A stretch of DNA of 64,000 nt from Prosapia bicincta (lineage: Eukaryota > Arthropoda > Insecta > Hemiptera > Cercopidae), in assembly GCA_036971475.1 (NCBI GenBank), contig JBAIZL010000002.1, forward strand, positions 228,240,143-228,304,142, in the 5' to 3' direction. Both the position numbers and the translations under genes were made by a program. Positions 27,001 to 41,500 of the stretch are shown here, in pieces (position 1 is the stretch's first letter; each line of letters starts with the position of its first letter). Under the pieces are notes generated by a model. The model saw only the letters and a program-made list of their open reading frames with translations. It made no database searches and had not been told where the DNA came from.

Positions 27001-29512
27001 CGCAACCGAACTCATATTAAAAGGAAAAAGCTTTTGAATTTCATAAAGAAATGGGGATTGAAAGTAATTTTAACGGTAGTGAAAGTTGGTTGGAGAAGTG
27101 GAAAAATCGACATGGCGTTAGAAAACTTCAAATAAGTTGGAAAAAGCTCTCAGCAAATGAAAATTTTTCAGAGTTTGAAATTTTGTCCCATCTGTAAAAA
27201 AAATGTGCAAAAGAAAATAACTTACCAAGAAAGGCCATTTTATAACTCGATAATGCTCCTTCCCACCCATCAGCAGAAAAGTGGAGACATAAAGTGTGTT
27301 TTTTTGACACAAAAAGTAACATCTTTGTACTAACCAAAGAATCAAGACGTCCTGGAAAATTTCAAACGGCTATATCGCCATAAGTTACTAACAGTTATAA
27401 TTGCAGTGTAATATTAACAGTTATATCAAAGATGACAAGAGAAAACAAACCATGATGCATGTAGAGCTTTCCAAGAATGTGACCGGCTGATCAAGTAAGT
27501 CAAACAACAAGACGAAGCCACAGCAGCCGACTGCCTACTCATTTGAAGGTGGAGAAAGATTTGTTAACAAAACAAGCAAACCGCCATTACATCTTGTTTG
27601 CCAAAACTTATAATTAATGTACATATGTATGTACAGTACAGTATTAAGGAACTGTACATAAAGGCATGCGACTAAATTACTCATTCAGTTTTATATTGCT
27701 GTTGAAGTAAAATTACAATCATCAATAAGTGTAAGACAGTCAAACATGTACTTCCAATTGGAATGGTTGTGATTATACAGTACAAACATACAATAATAAA
27801 TAATCCCTCCCATATTTGGATTTTTTGTTACCCAGATCGGGCTGTTGCCATATTTATTGTAATGTGAGAGGTTTTACTGTATTAACTTATTTGACAATTA
27901 GAATGAACCTTACTCTGGGAGCATGCTACAATGAAAATGGTGTCTTACAAATAAAACTTAATCAAAGATACAAAATCTTTCCAGTAACAAATATTGCTGA
28001 TAGATATTTACAGAAGCAATTCTAGAGTATGTCATCTATCCCTACTTTTTTACATACACATGTTTTAAAGAAAGTAAGCAAGCTTTCATTTCTGTTAAGA
28101 CAACAATTTTATTTTGACTGACAGGAAGTAATTATCACGACTTAGAACATGCTTTATAACTTAAAAACCATATTTGACAGAAAAATATTCACTCTCAGTG
28201 ACATCTTCAGTGAATTTTAAAAACAGAAAAATACGTCAACAATCTAATTCCTGTAAGATCAAAATTGTTCACCCCACAGTTGCTAAACACATACATTTTT
28301 CTGACTCTAGACAGAAGCAACCCTCAGTTTTTACTGATTCTATTACTATCAATACTTTTCAAGACTTAATGAAGGAAATTAAAACATGCTAAATAAATGA
28401 ATTACACAACAAAAAAATGAAATCTTATAATCTCTTCTTTTTAATAGTATATGTTTTGTTGTATTTAGAAATAGGTAAAGTACCCTATTTTCCTCTGTAT
28501 TTGTCTGTGTGATGTACAACTCAAATGAGTCACTTGCCCAATGGTGACACAAAGCAGTGTGACTCAAACAAGTCGCTTGCCAGATATAAGATTAAAAATC
28601 GATTTTTTTTAAAAAAATTACTTTAGGGTGTTTTTAAAAATTAAATAATTATTTTTTAAATTAAATTAAGAATATATATCCTTTTATTTACTTATTGATT
28701 ATACTTTGTAATAAACCACTATTTAATAATGTTTTCCAGCAGACATGCTTCACACTAGATATGTGCATTGTTAAATGGTGTGAGTTAGTATACGGTTACA
28801 CTGCATGCGTGTTCTGCCAAAACTGAGAAAACAGAAGGTGATAGTGGAGACTTGTATTTATCGGAAAGCCCGTTGCTTAAGATATTTTTAATGGAAAGTG
28901 GAAGAACATTACAAGTTAATGAACTATTTGCTGCAAGAGAAGACAAAGGAAAGCACTGAATGTTGTTCAAAGATCTTTGTGAAAATTCTAACCAGTTTTT
29001 TGAGTATTTCAGAATAATACCTGTAATGTTTAAAGATATATATATATATTATTAAATAACTTCAAAAAGTTCATAATCAAGATATATTTTATTCAACATT
29101 TACAATTATGCTGAAGCTTTTCGCCGGTGTATAGTTCCAGCATTCTCAAAGACTACTAACATGGTTTGTAAAACTATTTAAACATTACTCTAATTGATTG
29201 CACTATGTATATAAACCACTGATAACTTATTTCTTTAATCTATTTGCTTTACATTAATGAACTAAGTTCATTTAATGTAAAGCAAATAGATTAAAGAAAT
29301 AAGTTATCAGTGGTTTATGTACATAGTGCAATCAATTAGAGTAATGTTTAAATAGTTTTACAAACCATGTTAGTAGTCTTTGAGAATGCTGGAACTATAC
29401 ACCGGCGAAAAGCTTCAGCATAATTGTAAATGTTGAATATAATATATCTTGATTATGAACTTTTTGAAGTTATTTAATAATTATAACAAATCAAGAAAAA
29501 ATAATCATCTTT

Positions 29513-29582
<70 letters not shown>

Positions 29583-32500
29583 TTGAGGGTATTGAGGAGA
29601 GTATAGCACAAAGTACTCGAATTTTTGTGACTATTTCGGCTGAAGAAAGACTAGCTGTAACACTAAGGTAAGAAAAACTTAATGCATATTCAGAAATTTA
29701 CAAGTAAAATACAGTAGCAAAAATACAAAATCATGACAGATAAAAGCCAGACACAAAATAGAATCAAGAATCTTTACTAGCAATATATAAAACTAAACAT
29801 CAATACAAATTAGAGAGAAAAAATTACATTATTGATATATCCTAATTCAAAAACTGATTTAAATTGACTATTAAATTAATATCTCAGGATAATCAATCCA
29901 ATCATAATAAAAAACAGTCTAAGCACTTTCATAAGGGTAGGTAGTTCAAACCGAAAAACAAAAGAGAAATAATAACAGACATAATAAGGAAACATAAAGA
30001 CAACAAGAAAATCAAAGAAAATATATAAAGAGCAACAAGCAATGAAAAAATGAACTCAGGTCTAGACATCAATATGTAGAAGGTATTCTGGGAAAGATTC
30101 ACAAGCAAAATCAGCTTTGAAATTATGGTTTCAAAATGTTTCCACAAAAGATGCTCAAGTTGATGCCTCAGTAATATGCTAAAAAGCTGAGGATCTTGTA
30201 AAGTGTTGCAAAAAAATCTACAATGGCATAGAATAATCTGACATGCAGTATGCCCGCAAAATATAACAAATAGAAGACCTAGTTTAAAAATTTTACTACA
30301 GTACATAAAACTGACTGGAGTTCCAAAATTTGGTAAGTAATCACTCATCATTTCCATGTGGCTGAACTGTGTGTGTGTGTGTGTGTGTGTGCACACGCGC
30401 GCGTACGTGTGTATGTGTATTTTATTGGATCATTTAAAAATATCTCTTTTAATTTTTGTAAAGTATTAATTCCTTTCAATAAGCCAGAGATTAGATGTTA
30501 ATTTTCCAAAGAATGGTTTAAAAGATAAGCACAGAATTTGAATAAAAATGATATATTTAGATTACTGAGTAACGATATAATAAGCTGGTGATAAGAAAGT
30601 ATTACTATTACAATGTTTGGTTTACTAACATCATTCATATTTATTAATTAGTATTTTACAAACAACTACATTTTTAGATGTAACCCTTCTACTAGTTTCT
30701 AAAAAAAATTCTTTGCATTCTGTGGTAACCTACTTTGTGACAAAAATATTTATTTATCAAAAATTAATTACAACTGGACTAACCTGAAGCTTTGTTTACA
30801 AACACAATTACTTTGTTAATGATAACAAGGAATCTTTAGCAACCAGTTAGCTTACACTAGAACAATTATTTTTTATTCTATTTAGTAACCAACCAAGGAT
30901 ACTTTCCTTTTTTTTGCAAGGACACCTCCTTGCATTATGGTTAGACGAAGAACAAGAATTTCACAGGATCAATGTACAATACATTAAAAAAATTGACAAG
31001 TTAATCTTTTTTTTATACAACCAAAAAGATCCTAATCAGGCTGTTTGTAGCTATATTTTAATCTAGAGTTTACACCCTTTTTAAACTTATGTGTGTGTGT
31101 GTGTTAAATTAAGCCTCATTAAATTTGTATGTTTAATGATATTTGTTTAACTCTACTTCCAAGCCCAAATTTTAAAAATCATAAAATTAGCTTTCTTTGC
31201 CTTTTAATTTAAAAGAAATATCCTTGCAAAGTTATATTCTATTTTAAATTACAGTCTCATTAGTTTTCTCGGACAAATATTACAATAATAGGTACCATTT
31301 CTAGTGCACATTCAATATGTTTCCATTTCACAAACGTCATTTAAACAGTTATATTGTCCAAATATAAAATACTGTAGCAAAAAATATTCTCTTCCTAAAC
31401 TACTAAACTAAGAATCTTTCTACAAACATTTTGCAAATTACAGCAATTCATAATGATGTTTGCAAGTTTTAGTTCTATCCATGCTTTTTGCTGGATTTCA
31501 TTTATTTCTAAAAACTGATGTTTTGTATCTAGCTGTTTTCCCTATTTATTTATTTTTTCTCTTTACTCTCTGACATATTTTATCTGCCCTATACTATAAT
31601 TATTACATAGCTAAGTGAAAAGTTTCAAACTTATTTGCAGCAAGTAAGTTTAAAAATAATCACTTAGTTGCACAATAGTAATCACTTTGTTGTACAATAA
31701 TTACTTATAGTTTAATCAGTCAATTCAAGATGATTACGACAAGCAACTTTATTATCTGACCTATTTGTCTCCCTTACCAAATTTTTTTTTTTAACAACTG
31801 ATATTTGATATTTATTGGGCTAGCATGATTTTGTATATCATAGAAAAAACAAATGGGCACACTTCTAAGTAAACAATTTTACTCTCTGTGAAACATTAAT
31901 TTTCACTCCTTAATAAATTTATTTCTGATGGGGTTGGTACTTTTTACCACAAAAAGCTTAATGAAAAATTAATAAATATTTCTTGTATTTGAATACCATC
32001 AATGGTTTTGAAATTATACAAGAAAACATATTTTATATACCTGTATATATAAATGCATGTATGTATATGTATGATATGTAACATCAAATTATTTTCATCT
32101 AGAATTTAGAACTCAAGTCTTAAAATTCCAACAAAGGGCAGCACAGTACAAAGGTAGATGTAAACTTGCAATAATAAATCTAAGACTTTTGACTTGCAAG
32201 CAATAGAAGAAGGCATTAATAAATAGTTTTTTCTTGTGTGTTGTTAAAAGACACAAGGCGCTAGAGGGTCTCTAAAATACCGTTAGAGATTAGGGCAATG
32301 ACTTTAAGATTGCAAAACACTATGAGTTAACCGTCCAGAAACTATACAAATATTTAAACTAGAGGTTATAGCTAAGATGGTATTGGTTGTACTTGAAAAA
32401 GTGTTTTTTTATTGGTTGAAAACTGCCAGATAGGGGAATAGGACGCTAATGCGAGGAATGCAATAACGGGAGTAAGGGGACTTGATTCTGAAAAACATCG

Positions 32501-35500
32501 GGGTAGGATGTATGAGTACGGGAACTGGGTTGAAGGAAACGAAGGTGGTACGACATGTGAGTAAGAAGAGGATAAATTTATTGGGGGAAAGGGAAATTTA
32601 TAACAAAGCAAAATTATTAAGAGAGAGTTAAGAGAATTAAATTAATTAGTCAATATGGGAAAGTGAGATACAGAGTTGTTAAGTGTAAAGAGGGTAATGA
32701 AGAAAAGTGAATCGAGGAACCACCGACCAATCTTCAAGATGCAGTGAGCGAGAAGGCGAGTCTAAAAAACACCATCATACCAGCCGTGAAGAATTCCAAC
32801 ACACACGTACATGCACGTACAGTGAGCCACAGATATAAATTTAATACAGTTTTTTTATTGTAATAAGTAATTAACCTTCCACCCAACCTGCAAAACATCT
32901 TTTCAAAATTTATTTATTCAGTATAATTATTTGTTTTTAATAACCCATTGTTCAATTTTCATTTATGCATTATCCAGAATACAGTAACCTCTTAAACGAC
33001 CTAGATTATAGACAACTAAATTGTATTATGTATTAAAAATTAATTATGACTTGAGTACAGCTAGGTGCAGGAGAAATTCTTTCTTGCTTTAGTCATTATT
33101 TTGTAGTTGTAGTGGTTGAAGATATTTAAAGGATAAACTCAACTTGAGTTTGTCCCCCTAACAGTGTGTTATTTTATCTTGCCTAATTAGAAGTTTACCC
33201 AAAGCATATTTTTTGTCTGTTTATTAAAAATAAAAGGTAAACTGTACTTAAGCATAAATAAATAAATAATTATGGTAAACGAAGATCAAAAATTTTTTTA
33301 AAAATAAACAATCATAAGTTTTTGGCGGCCAACGTATAAGCTTCTGGATGATTGTAGGGTTATTGTAAATGTAGTTGGCTTAAGTTTAAGAGTAATAAGA
33401 TAATAAGGGTTATTTTATGAGTGATTTTTAATTGTATGCAATATAACATTGTAAGGGAGCAAGTTGATAACGGTGTACAGAGATGAAGTAAAAGAATTGA
33501 AGAAAAATTAAATAAAATAAATGAAGTAGATAAGAAAATGACTCAATTAGGGCAAGACACATTAGGGGACAGTGATGTCTTGGGTGTTGAAAATACATGG
33601 ACCACTAATTCTCAGGGTTGTGGGACTAGTAGCCAAAATACAGAGAATTTAAATATCCCACAAATGTTCGAACAAATAATTAAGGGGAAGGAAGAAATAA
33701 TGAAATAAATAAATGAAAGTTTAGATATGGATAAAGAAGATGTAACCAATGAAATGTAAGAAATTAATATTCAAGTAGTAGAAACTAAAAAACGACTAGA
33801 CAAATTATGTGACAAGTTTAACGGTGAAATTGATGCCATAAACAATAGCTTTAAAGTAGACACGAATAGGAGTTTTGGAGAAACGGAATTGAAGATAAAT
33901 CAAAAATACGAAACAAATGATCAAGATGTAGAGACAAATCTTGACATAGTCAACACACAATTTAAAAATACAGAGTTAAAAACTAACACCGTATAAGAAC
34001 AATGTCTAAACAAACACAATAAACAAACAGCTGATTTGGAACAATTAAAGAAAACGATATAGCCTAAGATACAGAAAATTTATGAAAACATGCAACAGCT
34101 TAAAAAACAACGGAATTCTGTTGTGAATCACCGGGATAATCAAAGTAAACACCAATTTAATATTTACTGGAAAAGAAAGGATACCTATGGTTCTTCTACA
34201 GGAGTTAACCACAATAAATGAAAAGTATTATCAGAGTACGGATCCAGGTTGGATAACCCAGTATTTGAAAGACCAAAGTTTAAATTGGTGCCAACTCCAC
34301 CATGCTAAATTCAACAAATTCGATTCATTCCTTATAGCATTCAAAGAAAAGTATTGGAACGAGATAGTTCAGGCAAAAGTGAGGGATGAACTTGAATTTG
34401 GGAGATACAATTTTCTCAATCAACTCAACATAGCTGAATAGGTGGAAAGAGATTTATTACTTTTTTAAGGGTTAGAACTGTAAATGTCAGATGACCAGAT
34501 CATAAGAAAGCTAGCCAAACACTATAATCAAGATATTTCGGTGGCTTTATCACAAGAGAGATCAAAACTAGCAGTGCATTTATAAGTTTAATAACAGAAT
34601 TTCACTTTTTGTGCATAAATCTCTAAGAAAATAGAAACGGAACACATCAAAGCAACGAAGGATATTGACCCGAGACAAAGAACAAAAATAAGGGAGTTGA
34701 ACCATGGTGCAGATACCAAAACAAACATTCCAAAAGGGAGAACCCACCAATCATAAATCACAATCCATAGCATTCGACTAGTCAATAACTCCAGAACCTA
34801 ACGCACCATACTTTACCTGTAAAAACAAACCTTTGCAAGAACTGTATTTACAGATTTACATCACATATTAGAACCACTGCAGATATAATAAACTGTCTAA
34901 AGCTATAAATTATTTTAAAATTATTTGAAAAAACAAATTTAACAATAACGTTTTAAAAGTCACAATTTTGTAAGCAAAAAGATAGAGTATTTTGGACATA
35001 TTTTGACAGATAAGGGTGTGCGCCACCAAGAACAAAGATCGAGGCAACTAAGAAGTACCCAAGACCTAAGCATGTGAGGCAAATTAGAAGGTTTCTGGGT
35101 TTAGTGAAATTTTATAACCGTTTCCTCAAGTACAATGCAACCTTAAGCTATTACATAGTCTACTAAAAAAGGGACAAAAATATAGATGGGGAAGGGAACA
35201 AGAAAATAGCTTTCATTGAGACAAAGAACAATTTCTAAAAGACGTAATGATGACCCATCCAATACTGGATCAACAGTACTATTTACACTGTGATGCCAGT
35301 GGCTTTGCCTTGAGACACCGCTGTTTCAAATGACCAAGGAAGGTAGAATTGCAGTTGTTGCTTTCACCAGCAGGACATTTAAAACCTTTTGAATTAAAAT
35401 ATACTATGGCCGAGAAGGAGTTATATAGCATGGTTTATAGTTTAAAGAGTTTAGGTGTTTTGTATTAGAGAATTTATTAACTATAATAAAAGATTTATAA

Positions 35501-38500
35501 TCTTGACTCTGAAAAACGACGGGGATAGGACATGTGAGCACTAGATCTGGGTTGAAAGAAACGATGGTGGTACGACAAGTAAGTAAGAAGAGAATAAATT
35601 TATTGGGGGAAAGGGAAATTTATAATAACAAAGTAAAACTATTAAAAGAGGGTTAGGGGAATTAATTAATTAGTCAATGTGAAAAGTGAGATAGGGAGTC
35701 GTTTAGTGTAAAGAGAGTGGTGAAGAGAAGCGTGTCAACAGCTTCGACTTGAGCATCTTCAAGATGCAGTGAGCAAGAAGGCGAGTCCAATAATACTATC
35801 ATCCCAGCCGTAAAGAGGTCCAAGGGTAACTATACACGTTTAGTGAGCCACAGATATAAATTAAATACAATTTTTTATTGTAATAAGTAATTAACCTTTC
35901 TCGTAACCCGCAATACATCTTTCAAAATTCAATTATTCAGTTAATTATTTGCTTTTAATATCCCATTGTTAAATTTTTGTTTATGCATCATCCAAATTAT
36001 AGTAACTTCTTAAATGACCCAGAGTAAAAAACTAAATTTTATTATGACTAAATCTATTAAAAATTTATTATGACGAGTTGAGCTAGATAACTATTGTGTA
36101 GGGGAAATAATTTCATAGTTGTTGTTAAAGACATTTAATGTGCAAATTAAACTAGAGTTTGTCATGTAACAGTGTGTTATTTTATATTACTTAGTTAAAG
36201 CATAAATATTTTGTGTTTATTAAAAATAAAAGGTAAACTAAACTTAAGCAAATAATAGTTATGGTAAAGGAAGATTAAAAATTTTTTGTAATAAATTATC
36301 ATAATATATATTAAATTTTTTAAGGTTCAATCAAACAAAAAAAAACAAAATGATCCAGCACATCTTTAAACAAACAAAAAATTAACTAAACATAACTCAT
36401 ACAAAGTTCAAAACAACAAGTAGATATACATTATACTTCAAGTTTAAGTAAAAATAACATTATTAATTTTATAATGTTGGTACCACTGAGGCTCAGCCTA
36501 CTATCACTATCAATTGGGAATTACAGCAATGATCTTTTATAAACCATTTTCAAAGTAGATCTATGCATGTCTTTACAAAGAAAATTGATAGTTACATTAT
36601 AGTTGTTTCTTTTAGGCTTACACAAAGGACAAAAGGTAAGAAGATTGCATGGACTGTAATTATACAGTAAATATTTCAAAACAAAACCATCATTAACTTG
36701 TGTTAAATAGGTTATATTTGATGTTAAAACTATACAGGTATTATACCTTATAATTCAACTGTTCAAAATTGCAAAGCCTTGTATTTCATTTGGATTTTAA
36801 ATTTGATTAGGAAAGGCAGTAGATATAATATATTTACTTTTGTAATAATCTAACCTAACTTTTTTTATTTTAAAAAATATTTAAGAGAAGGTATAGAAAG
36901 AGAAAGATTTCTCTCCAGAATATACAAAACAAATTAACACTGTATAATGGAATAAACTATTTCACAGTTATTAATTTTCATATAGGTTGTATTCAAATAC
37001 CTCACTGAATAGTAATTTTAAATAATGGTTGAATCTTGCATCAGTTATCTTCATAACAACATAACTTCACTAATTACACTTTTTGTATTTTATACAAAAA
37101 ACCTCAAGATGTACCACACAAAAAATAACTTCGCTATTGAAATATGTACTATATAAAGAAATTCATAAACTGCTTTATTGCCACTTAGTAACATTAAATA
37201 TAACTAGATAATACCTAGATAATAGATTTTATTATGTTAGGTTATTTTCATTTTTAGATAGGTTAAAAATAAGTTATTAAATATATTACAAAAAAGGAGT
37301 AAGTGATTATAAATGTCATATTTTTAAATACCATAAAGTTATTGAAGATAATTTAACCATCACCAAAGAAACCTTAATACTTTTAACTCATATTCCTTTA
37401 TCAAATATTTGTTAAAGAATTACCAGCACTAAACTATACCTGTACTTGATCAAATATTTCAATTTTTTCCTTCTCAAGCATACATTTCAATCAAGAAATA
37501 GGTTATCTATAATGTTGCAATCCATAAATACTGGTTAAAATTTGAAACATAACCTCAAATTACCAACATATACAAACACCATAAAGTAGATATTTCTTTT
37601 ATTTTACTATAACACTATATAACACATTTATTTATTACAAAATAACTACAAAGAATCTTATAAAAATAGATTTAGTTAGAAAAAACTATACCAATGGTTA
37701 TATATAATTGGTTCAACATTAAAAAAATTATTTACAGTTACATACAATAGTGGGTTGACTTCATTGAGCAATTGTCCCTATCTTGACATTTTTAAGCTCG
37801 ATGCTTATTCAAGTCACTCTAACAATGGTGCTCAAATATTTATAATGTATTTTTTAAATTCTAGAAGTTTACTTATTAGATTTCTAGTAACTATCTATTC
37901 AAATCAGATAATTTGTGCCTAAATTATCTAAACATATATATAGTATAACAGATCCTAAACTGCTGGGTATCACAATCTATGGTTGAAATTTATTACGGCG
38001 GCCCCACTCCATATTTTGGATTATTGTTCAAAAGCACGAAAAGGTACGATATCCACAAAAAAAAAAATTTTTCCTTTGAGCAAAGTTACTTTTTTGGAGT
38101 TTAAAGTAGGGGAAATTTTTTTTGGCGGAAGCACAAGTTGTGAATAGGCGCGGAGTGATACAAACGTCTCTGACGTCACGGTACACACTATTTAGACCTA
38201 TCTTAGGGCTTCGAGAAGAAAATATTTTGTACTAATTTTTATGATTTAACTAATTATTTCGCGTGGATATCGTATTTTTTCGTGATTTTGAACAATATTC
38301 CAAAATATCGTATGTGCCAAAAATAGCAAAAGGCAACGTTAACTTGAGGTGGAGGGTTAGTTAACGTTGACTTTTGCTATTTTTGGCACATACGATATTT
38401 TGGAATATTGTTCAAAATCACGAAAAAATACAATATCCACGCGAAATAATTAGTAAAAGCATAAAAATTAGTACGAAATGTTTTCCTCTCGGAGCCCTAA

Positions 38501-41500
38501 GATAGGTCTAAATAGTGAGTACCGTGACGTCACGATGTTTGTATCACTCCGCGCCTATTCACAACTTGTGCTTCCGCCAAAAAAAAATTGCCCTACTTTA
38601 AACTCGAAAAAAATAACTTTGCTCAAAGGAAAAAATTTTTTTTTTGTGGATATCGTACCTTTTCGTGCTTTTGAACAATAATCCAAAATATGGAGTGGGG
38701 CCGCCGTAATAAAAAATAACCAAAAACCAAACTCTTCAGAAAAAAATGCCATAAAGAAGGGACTATTATTTAATTGCAAGCTACTATTAAAATGATTTCA
38801 AAGTTGCACAAAATTTTGAAAAGCTAAAATATTAAAATGCTTTTTTTCAGATTATGTTTATAGAGGAAAGTAACAACTTTTGGTTACATTACCAAATGAG
38901 TAATGTTTTTTTTTTCTGGGAATTGTGTATCCAGTATAAACATATGCTATTTGGTACAGCTGTACAAACTCTAGTTTTCTGCAATGGATCTCTATACAAA
39001 ATGTACTCTGTGTTCGACTTACTGTCAAAAAACAAAACCGTTTATTTTCAACACACTTTGATGTAAGCTTCAATTTTGTGTATACGTCAATTTATTGCTT
39101 GCTGCTGTCCCATCTCAGTCATTTTTTACTTTTGCCACATACTATCAGTTATACAAACACATAATAGAAAATCAGCATAGTAGCCTCAGAACAGTGATTT
39201 TTTTTTGGATTGTTCCTGTAGTCAGCTATTACAGATATCTTTTCCAACACCATGCAGACATGCTCTTTTCTGTGTTCTAAATTTAAAATCCAACTGCTTC
39301 AACAACCTATTTCATTAGGTGTTTTTTATTATTTTCATCTTTTACACTAATAATTACCCATTTTTAAAGTTACATTCCAAATTTAATAAAACTTAAGATT
39401 GATTCTTTACATGTGCTGCAGTCTTTCAAGTATAAATTAATTTTCAACCTGAAGATACCTCTTATCTCTGAGCTCACCTGACCAACAAGGAAATCACTCT
39501 AATTATCAACAGATTTGAGAATAATTTTCCAAATCATATTTAGTTTTTAATGGTGCACATGGTTTGATTTAATTTCTAAGTTAAAGTAGATTTCACGCTA
39601 TTTGATTAAATGTGAATAGTTCTCTGGAATTTTATCTCTCCTCTTCTAGTCTAAATTAAGGTTGCTAAATATTAATAGCTTTAACATATACCTTAAGGAG
39701 AAAAGTTTGATTTTTGAGACAACTAGTTTTCATGTAAAATATTTTAAAAACACAATTTTAAAGTTCAAAGTAATATATCTCTGTGGGACAAGCAGGATTA
39801 TTTTTTGTTTACTCCGATATTACTTTATTATAAGTAAAGTTAGAGGTAAAATTTGGATTTGACATAGTCAAGGCCTGAGAAAATGACAATAAATTCTATA
39901 ATTTGTGGATACAGAGCATGATAACACTTACTTACTAGCCAACGCCCACCCTTGGCAGGTTAACATTGATTTTAATAAATTAAACAAATAATTTGTAGAA
40001 ATTTTCATTATAAGTTCAATAATAAATATTATATTAGAATTTCATAGTTGTTTTTGCCCCAATATAAAATGAAAAATATCTTACAACTGAAGCACAGCAT
40101 TCTTGTTTTATCAAGAGTAGTTTATGTCTACGGAGGTCTTCTCTGAAAGATTTACTTTTGTAATTCAAGATAAGATCCACAGCTACCATTGGATTAACAA
40201 TCAAACCAACATCCACTCAGTAGGTCTACTATTATTTTGTGAAGATATAAAAATAGTAAAAAGCCAAAGTCTTTGTATGATAAGCAACTACCAACAACAC
40301 AATACCATTGTAGTAAACGGTTTTCAGAAATTTCTCATAGAATACTTAAAAGCTATTGCTCCTGTTGTCTAAGGCATTACTCATTTTACTAATGGATCCA
40401 ATGATCTATGTCAAGAACAGAAAGCACTTTTAGTGTATGCACTGTATACACACCACAGAAAGAATGCTCAAGATGGTATTCAGGAAATAACTAAGAGGAA
40501 AGTTACTAAAGCTCTCCCGCAGAATTAGATTTTGAATGCAAAGGACATGTTTGATTTTTGTTCACTAAATTTAAAAGACGCTAGTATTTTTACGTTAAAA
40601 GTGAAGAAATTTTAAACATGTATTAAACCTGAAAGAATATTTTAAAATTGTTTTCTTCTTCTTCTAACAGGCATCCAGCTGCTTGATACAGCTGATGGCC
40701 CGATGTCCTGTATACATTACCTCTGCCAGTGTCCAGTACGAGTAGCTTTTCAGGATGGTGTCCAGCTCATTGGTCTTCCCTCTGGCCAATAAAGGACATC
40801 GACATAAAAGCAATATGTGCTCCACAGTTTCCTCCTTCACACTGTATGAAAGCTAGATGGGAGTGTCCGTTATGTTAAAACTGTGTAGGTAACTCTGAGT
40901 CACCAGATGCCCAGTCTTTGCTCTCACGGCAAAAATGGCAATTCTTCTGGGGTGATTTAGGTAAAGGGCGGGACCTGTCTGTGTTTTCTGCAACCAATGC
41001 TAGCTTCGACCCATTATTGCATTATTCCAACGTTCCATCCACTCTGCAGCCAACACTGCATCCACTATCACCCAACAACATGAGTGTGAAGTTTTAGTGC
41101 CAGGCACAGGGCCCAGTTTGCTGATGTCCTTCACTATGTGGTCCACTAACTCATTTCTGATTACTTCAGTGAGAAGGAATCCACTGAAGTACAACTTCCT
41201 TTCCTAGCATTACCAAAGATCAAAGTATAAGCTACATCTCATGAAGAGTTCTACAATGGAAGCCTATGATGGAAAGTAAGTGCATGTAGTACGGATCTTA
41301 AATCAGTGAGAATGCAAATCCTCTCTATGATTGTGAAGAAGAAGAGAAAGAGGGTTTTTAAATTCCTGGTACTTGTTTATTTTATTAAAATGTACCTGTC
41401 CAAACTGGTGAAATGTTCAAACCATCTAAATTAAACAAATATGTATAATTTTTAATAATTCTGTTTCAATTTCCTTAAATAAAAACAATACAATGACCTA

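Larger units (their letters stand above)
32481..36300 (+). mobile_element. Degenerate gypsy-type LTR retrotransposon
   Basis: Two long terminal repeats flank plus-strand gag and pol remnants. The repeats at about 32481-33325 and 35502-36300 share blocks such as AATTTATTGGGGGAAAGGGA and CATCTTCAAGATGCAGTGAG. A primer-binding-like TGGCGGCCAACG follows the left repeat at 33322, close to the lysine-tRNA type. Gag lies at 33430-34570 and reverse transcriptase/RNase H remnants at 34985-35450. Most of pol (protease, early RT, integrase) is missing. Repeats have diverged considerably, so the insertion is old. Confidence 0.85.

Noticed and set aside
29929..30396. 155-residue minus-strand ORF
   Set aside because: Hydrophobic low-complexity frame antisense to an A-rich tract, starting in a (TG)n patch; no domain or homologous motif seen.
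36580..36780. Minus-strand [10 protein letters not shown] stretch resembling a LINE terminal zinc knuckle
   Set aside because: Too short, with no surrounding reverse-transcriptase motifs and no HxxxxC partner.
38478..38779. ORFs on both strands within the palindrome
   Set aside because: They come from the inverted arms of the MITE; no protein family pattern.
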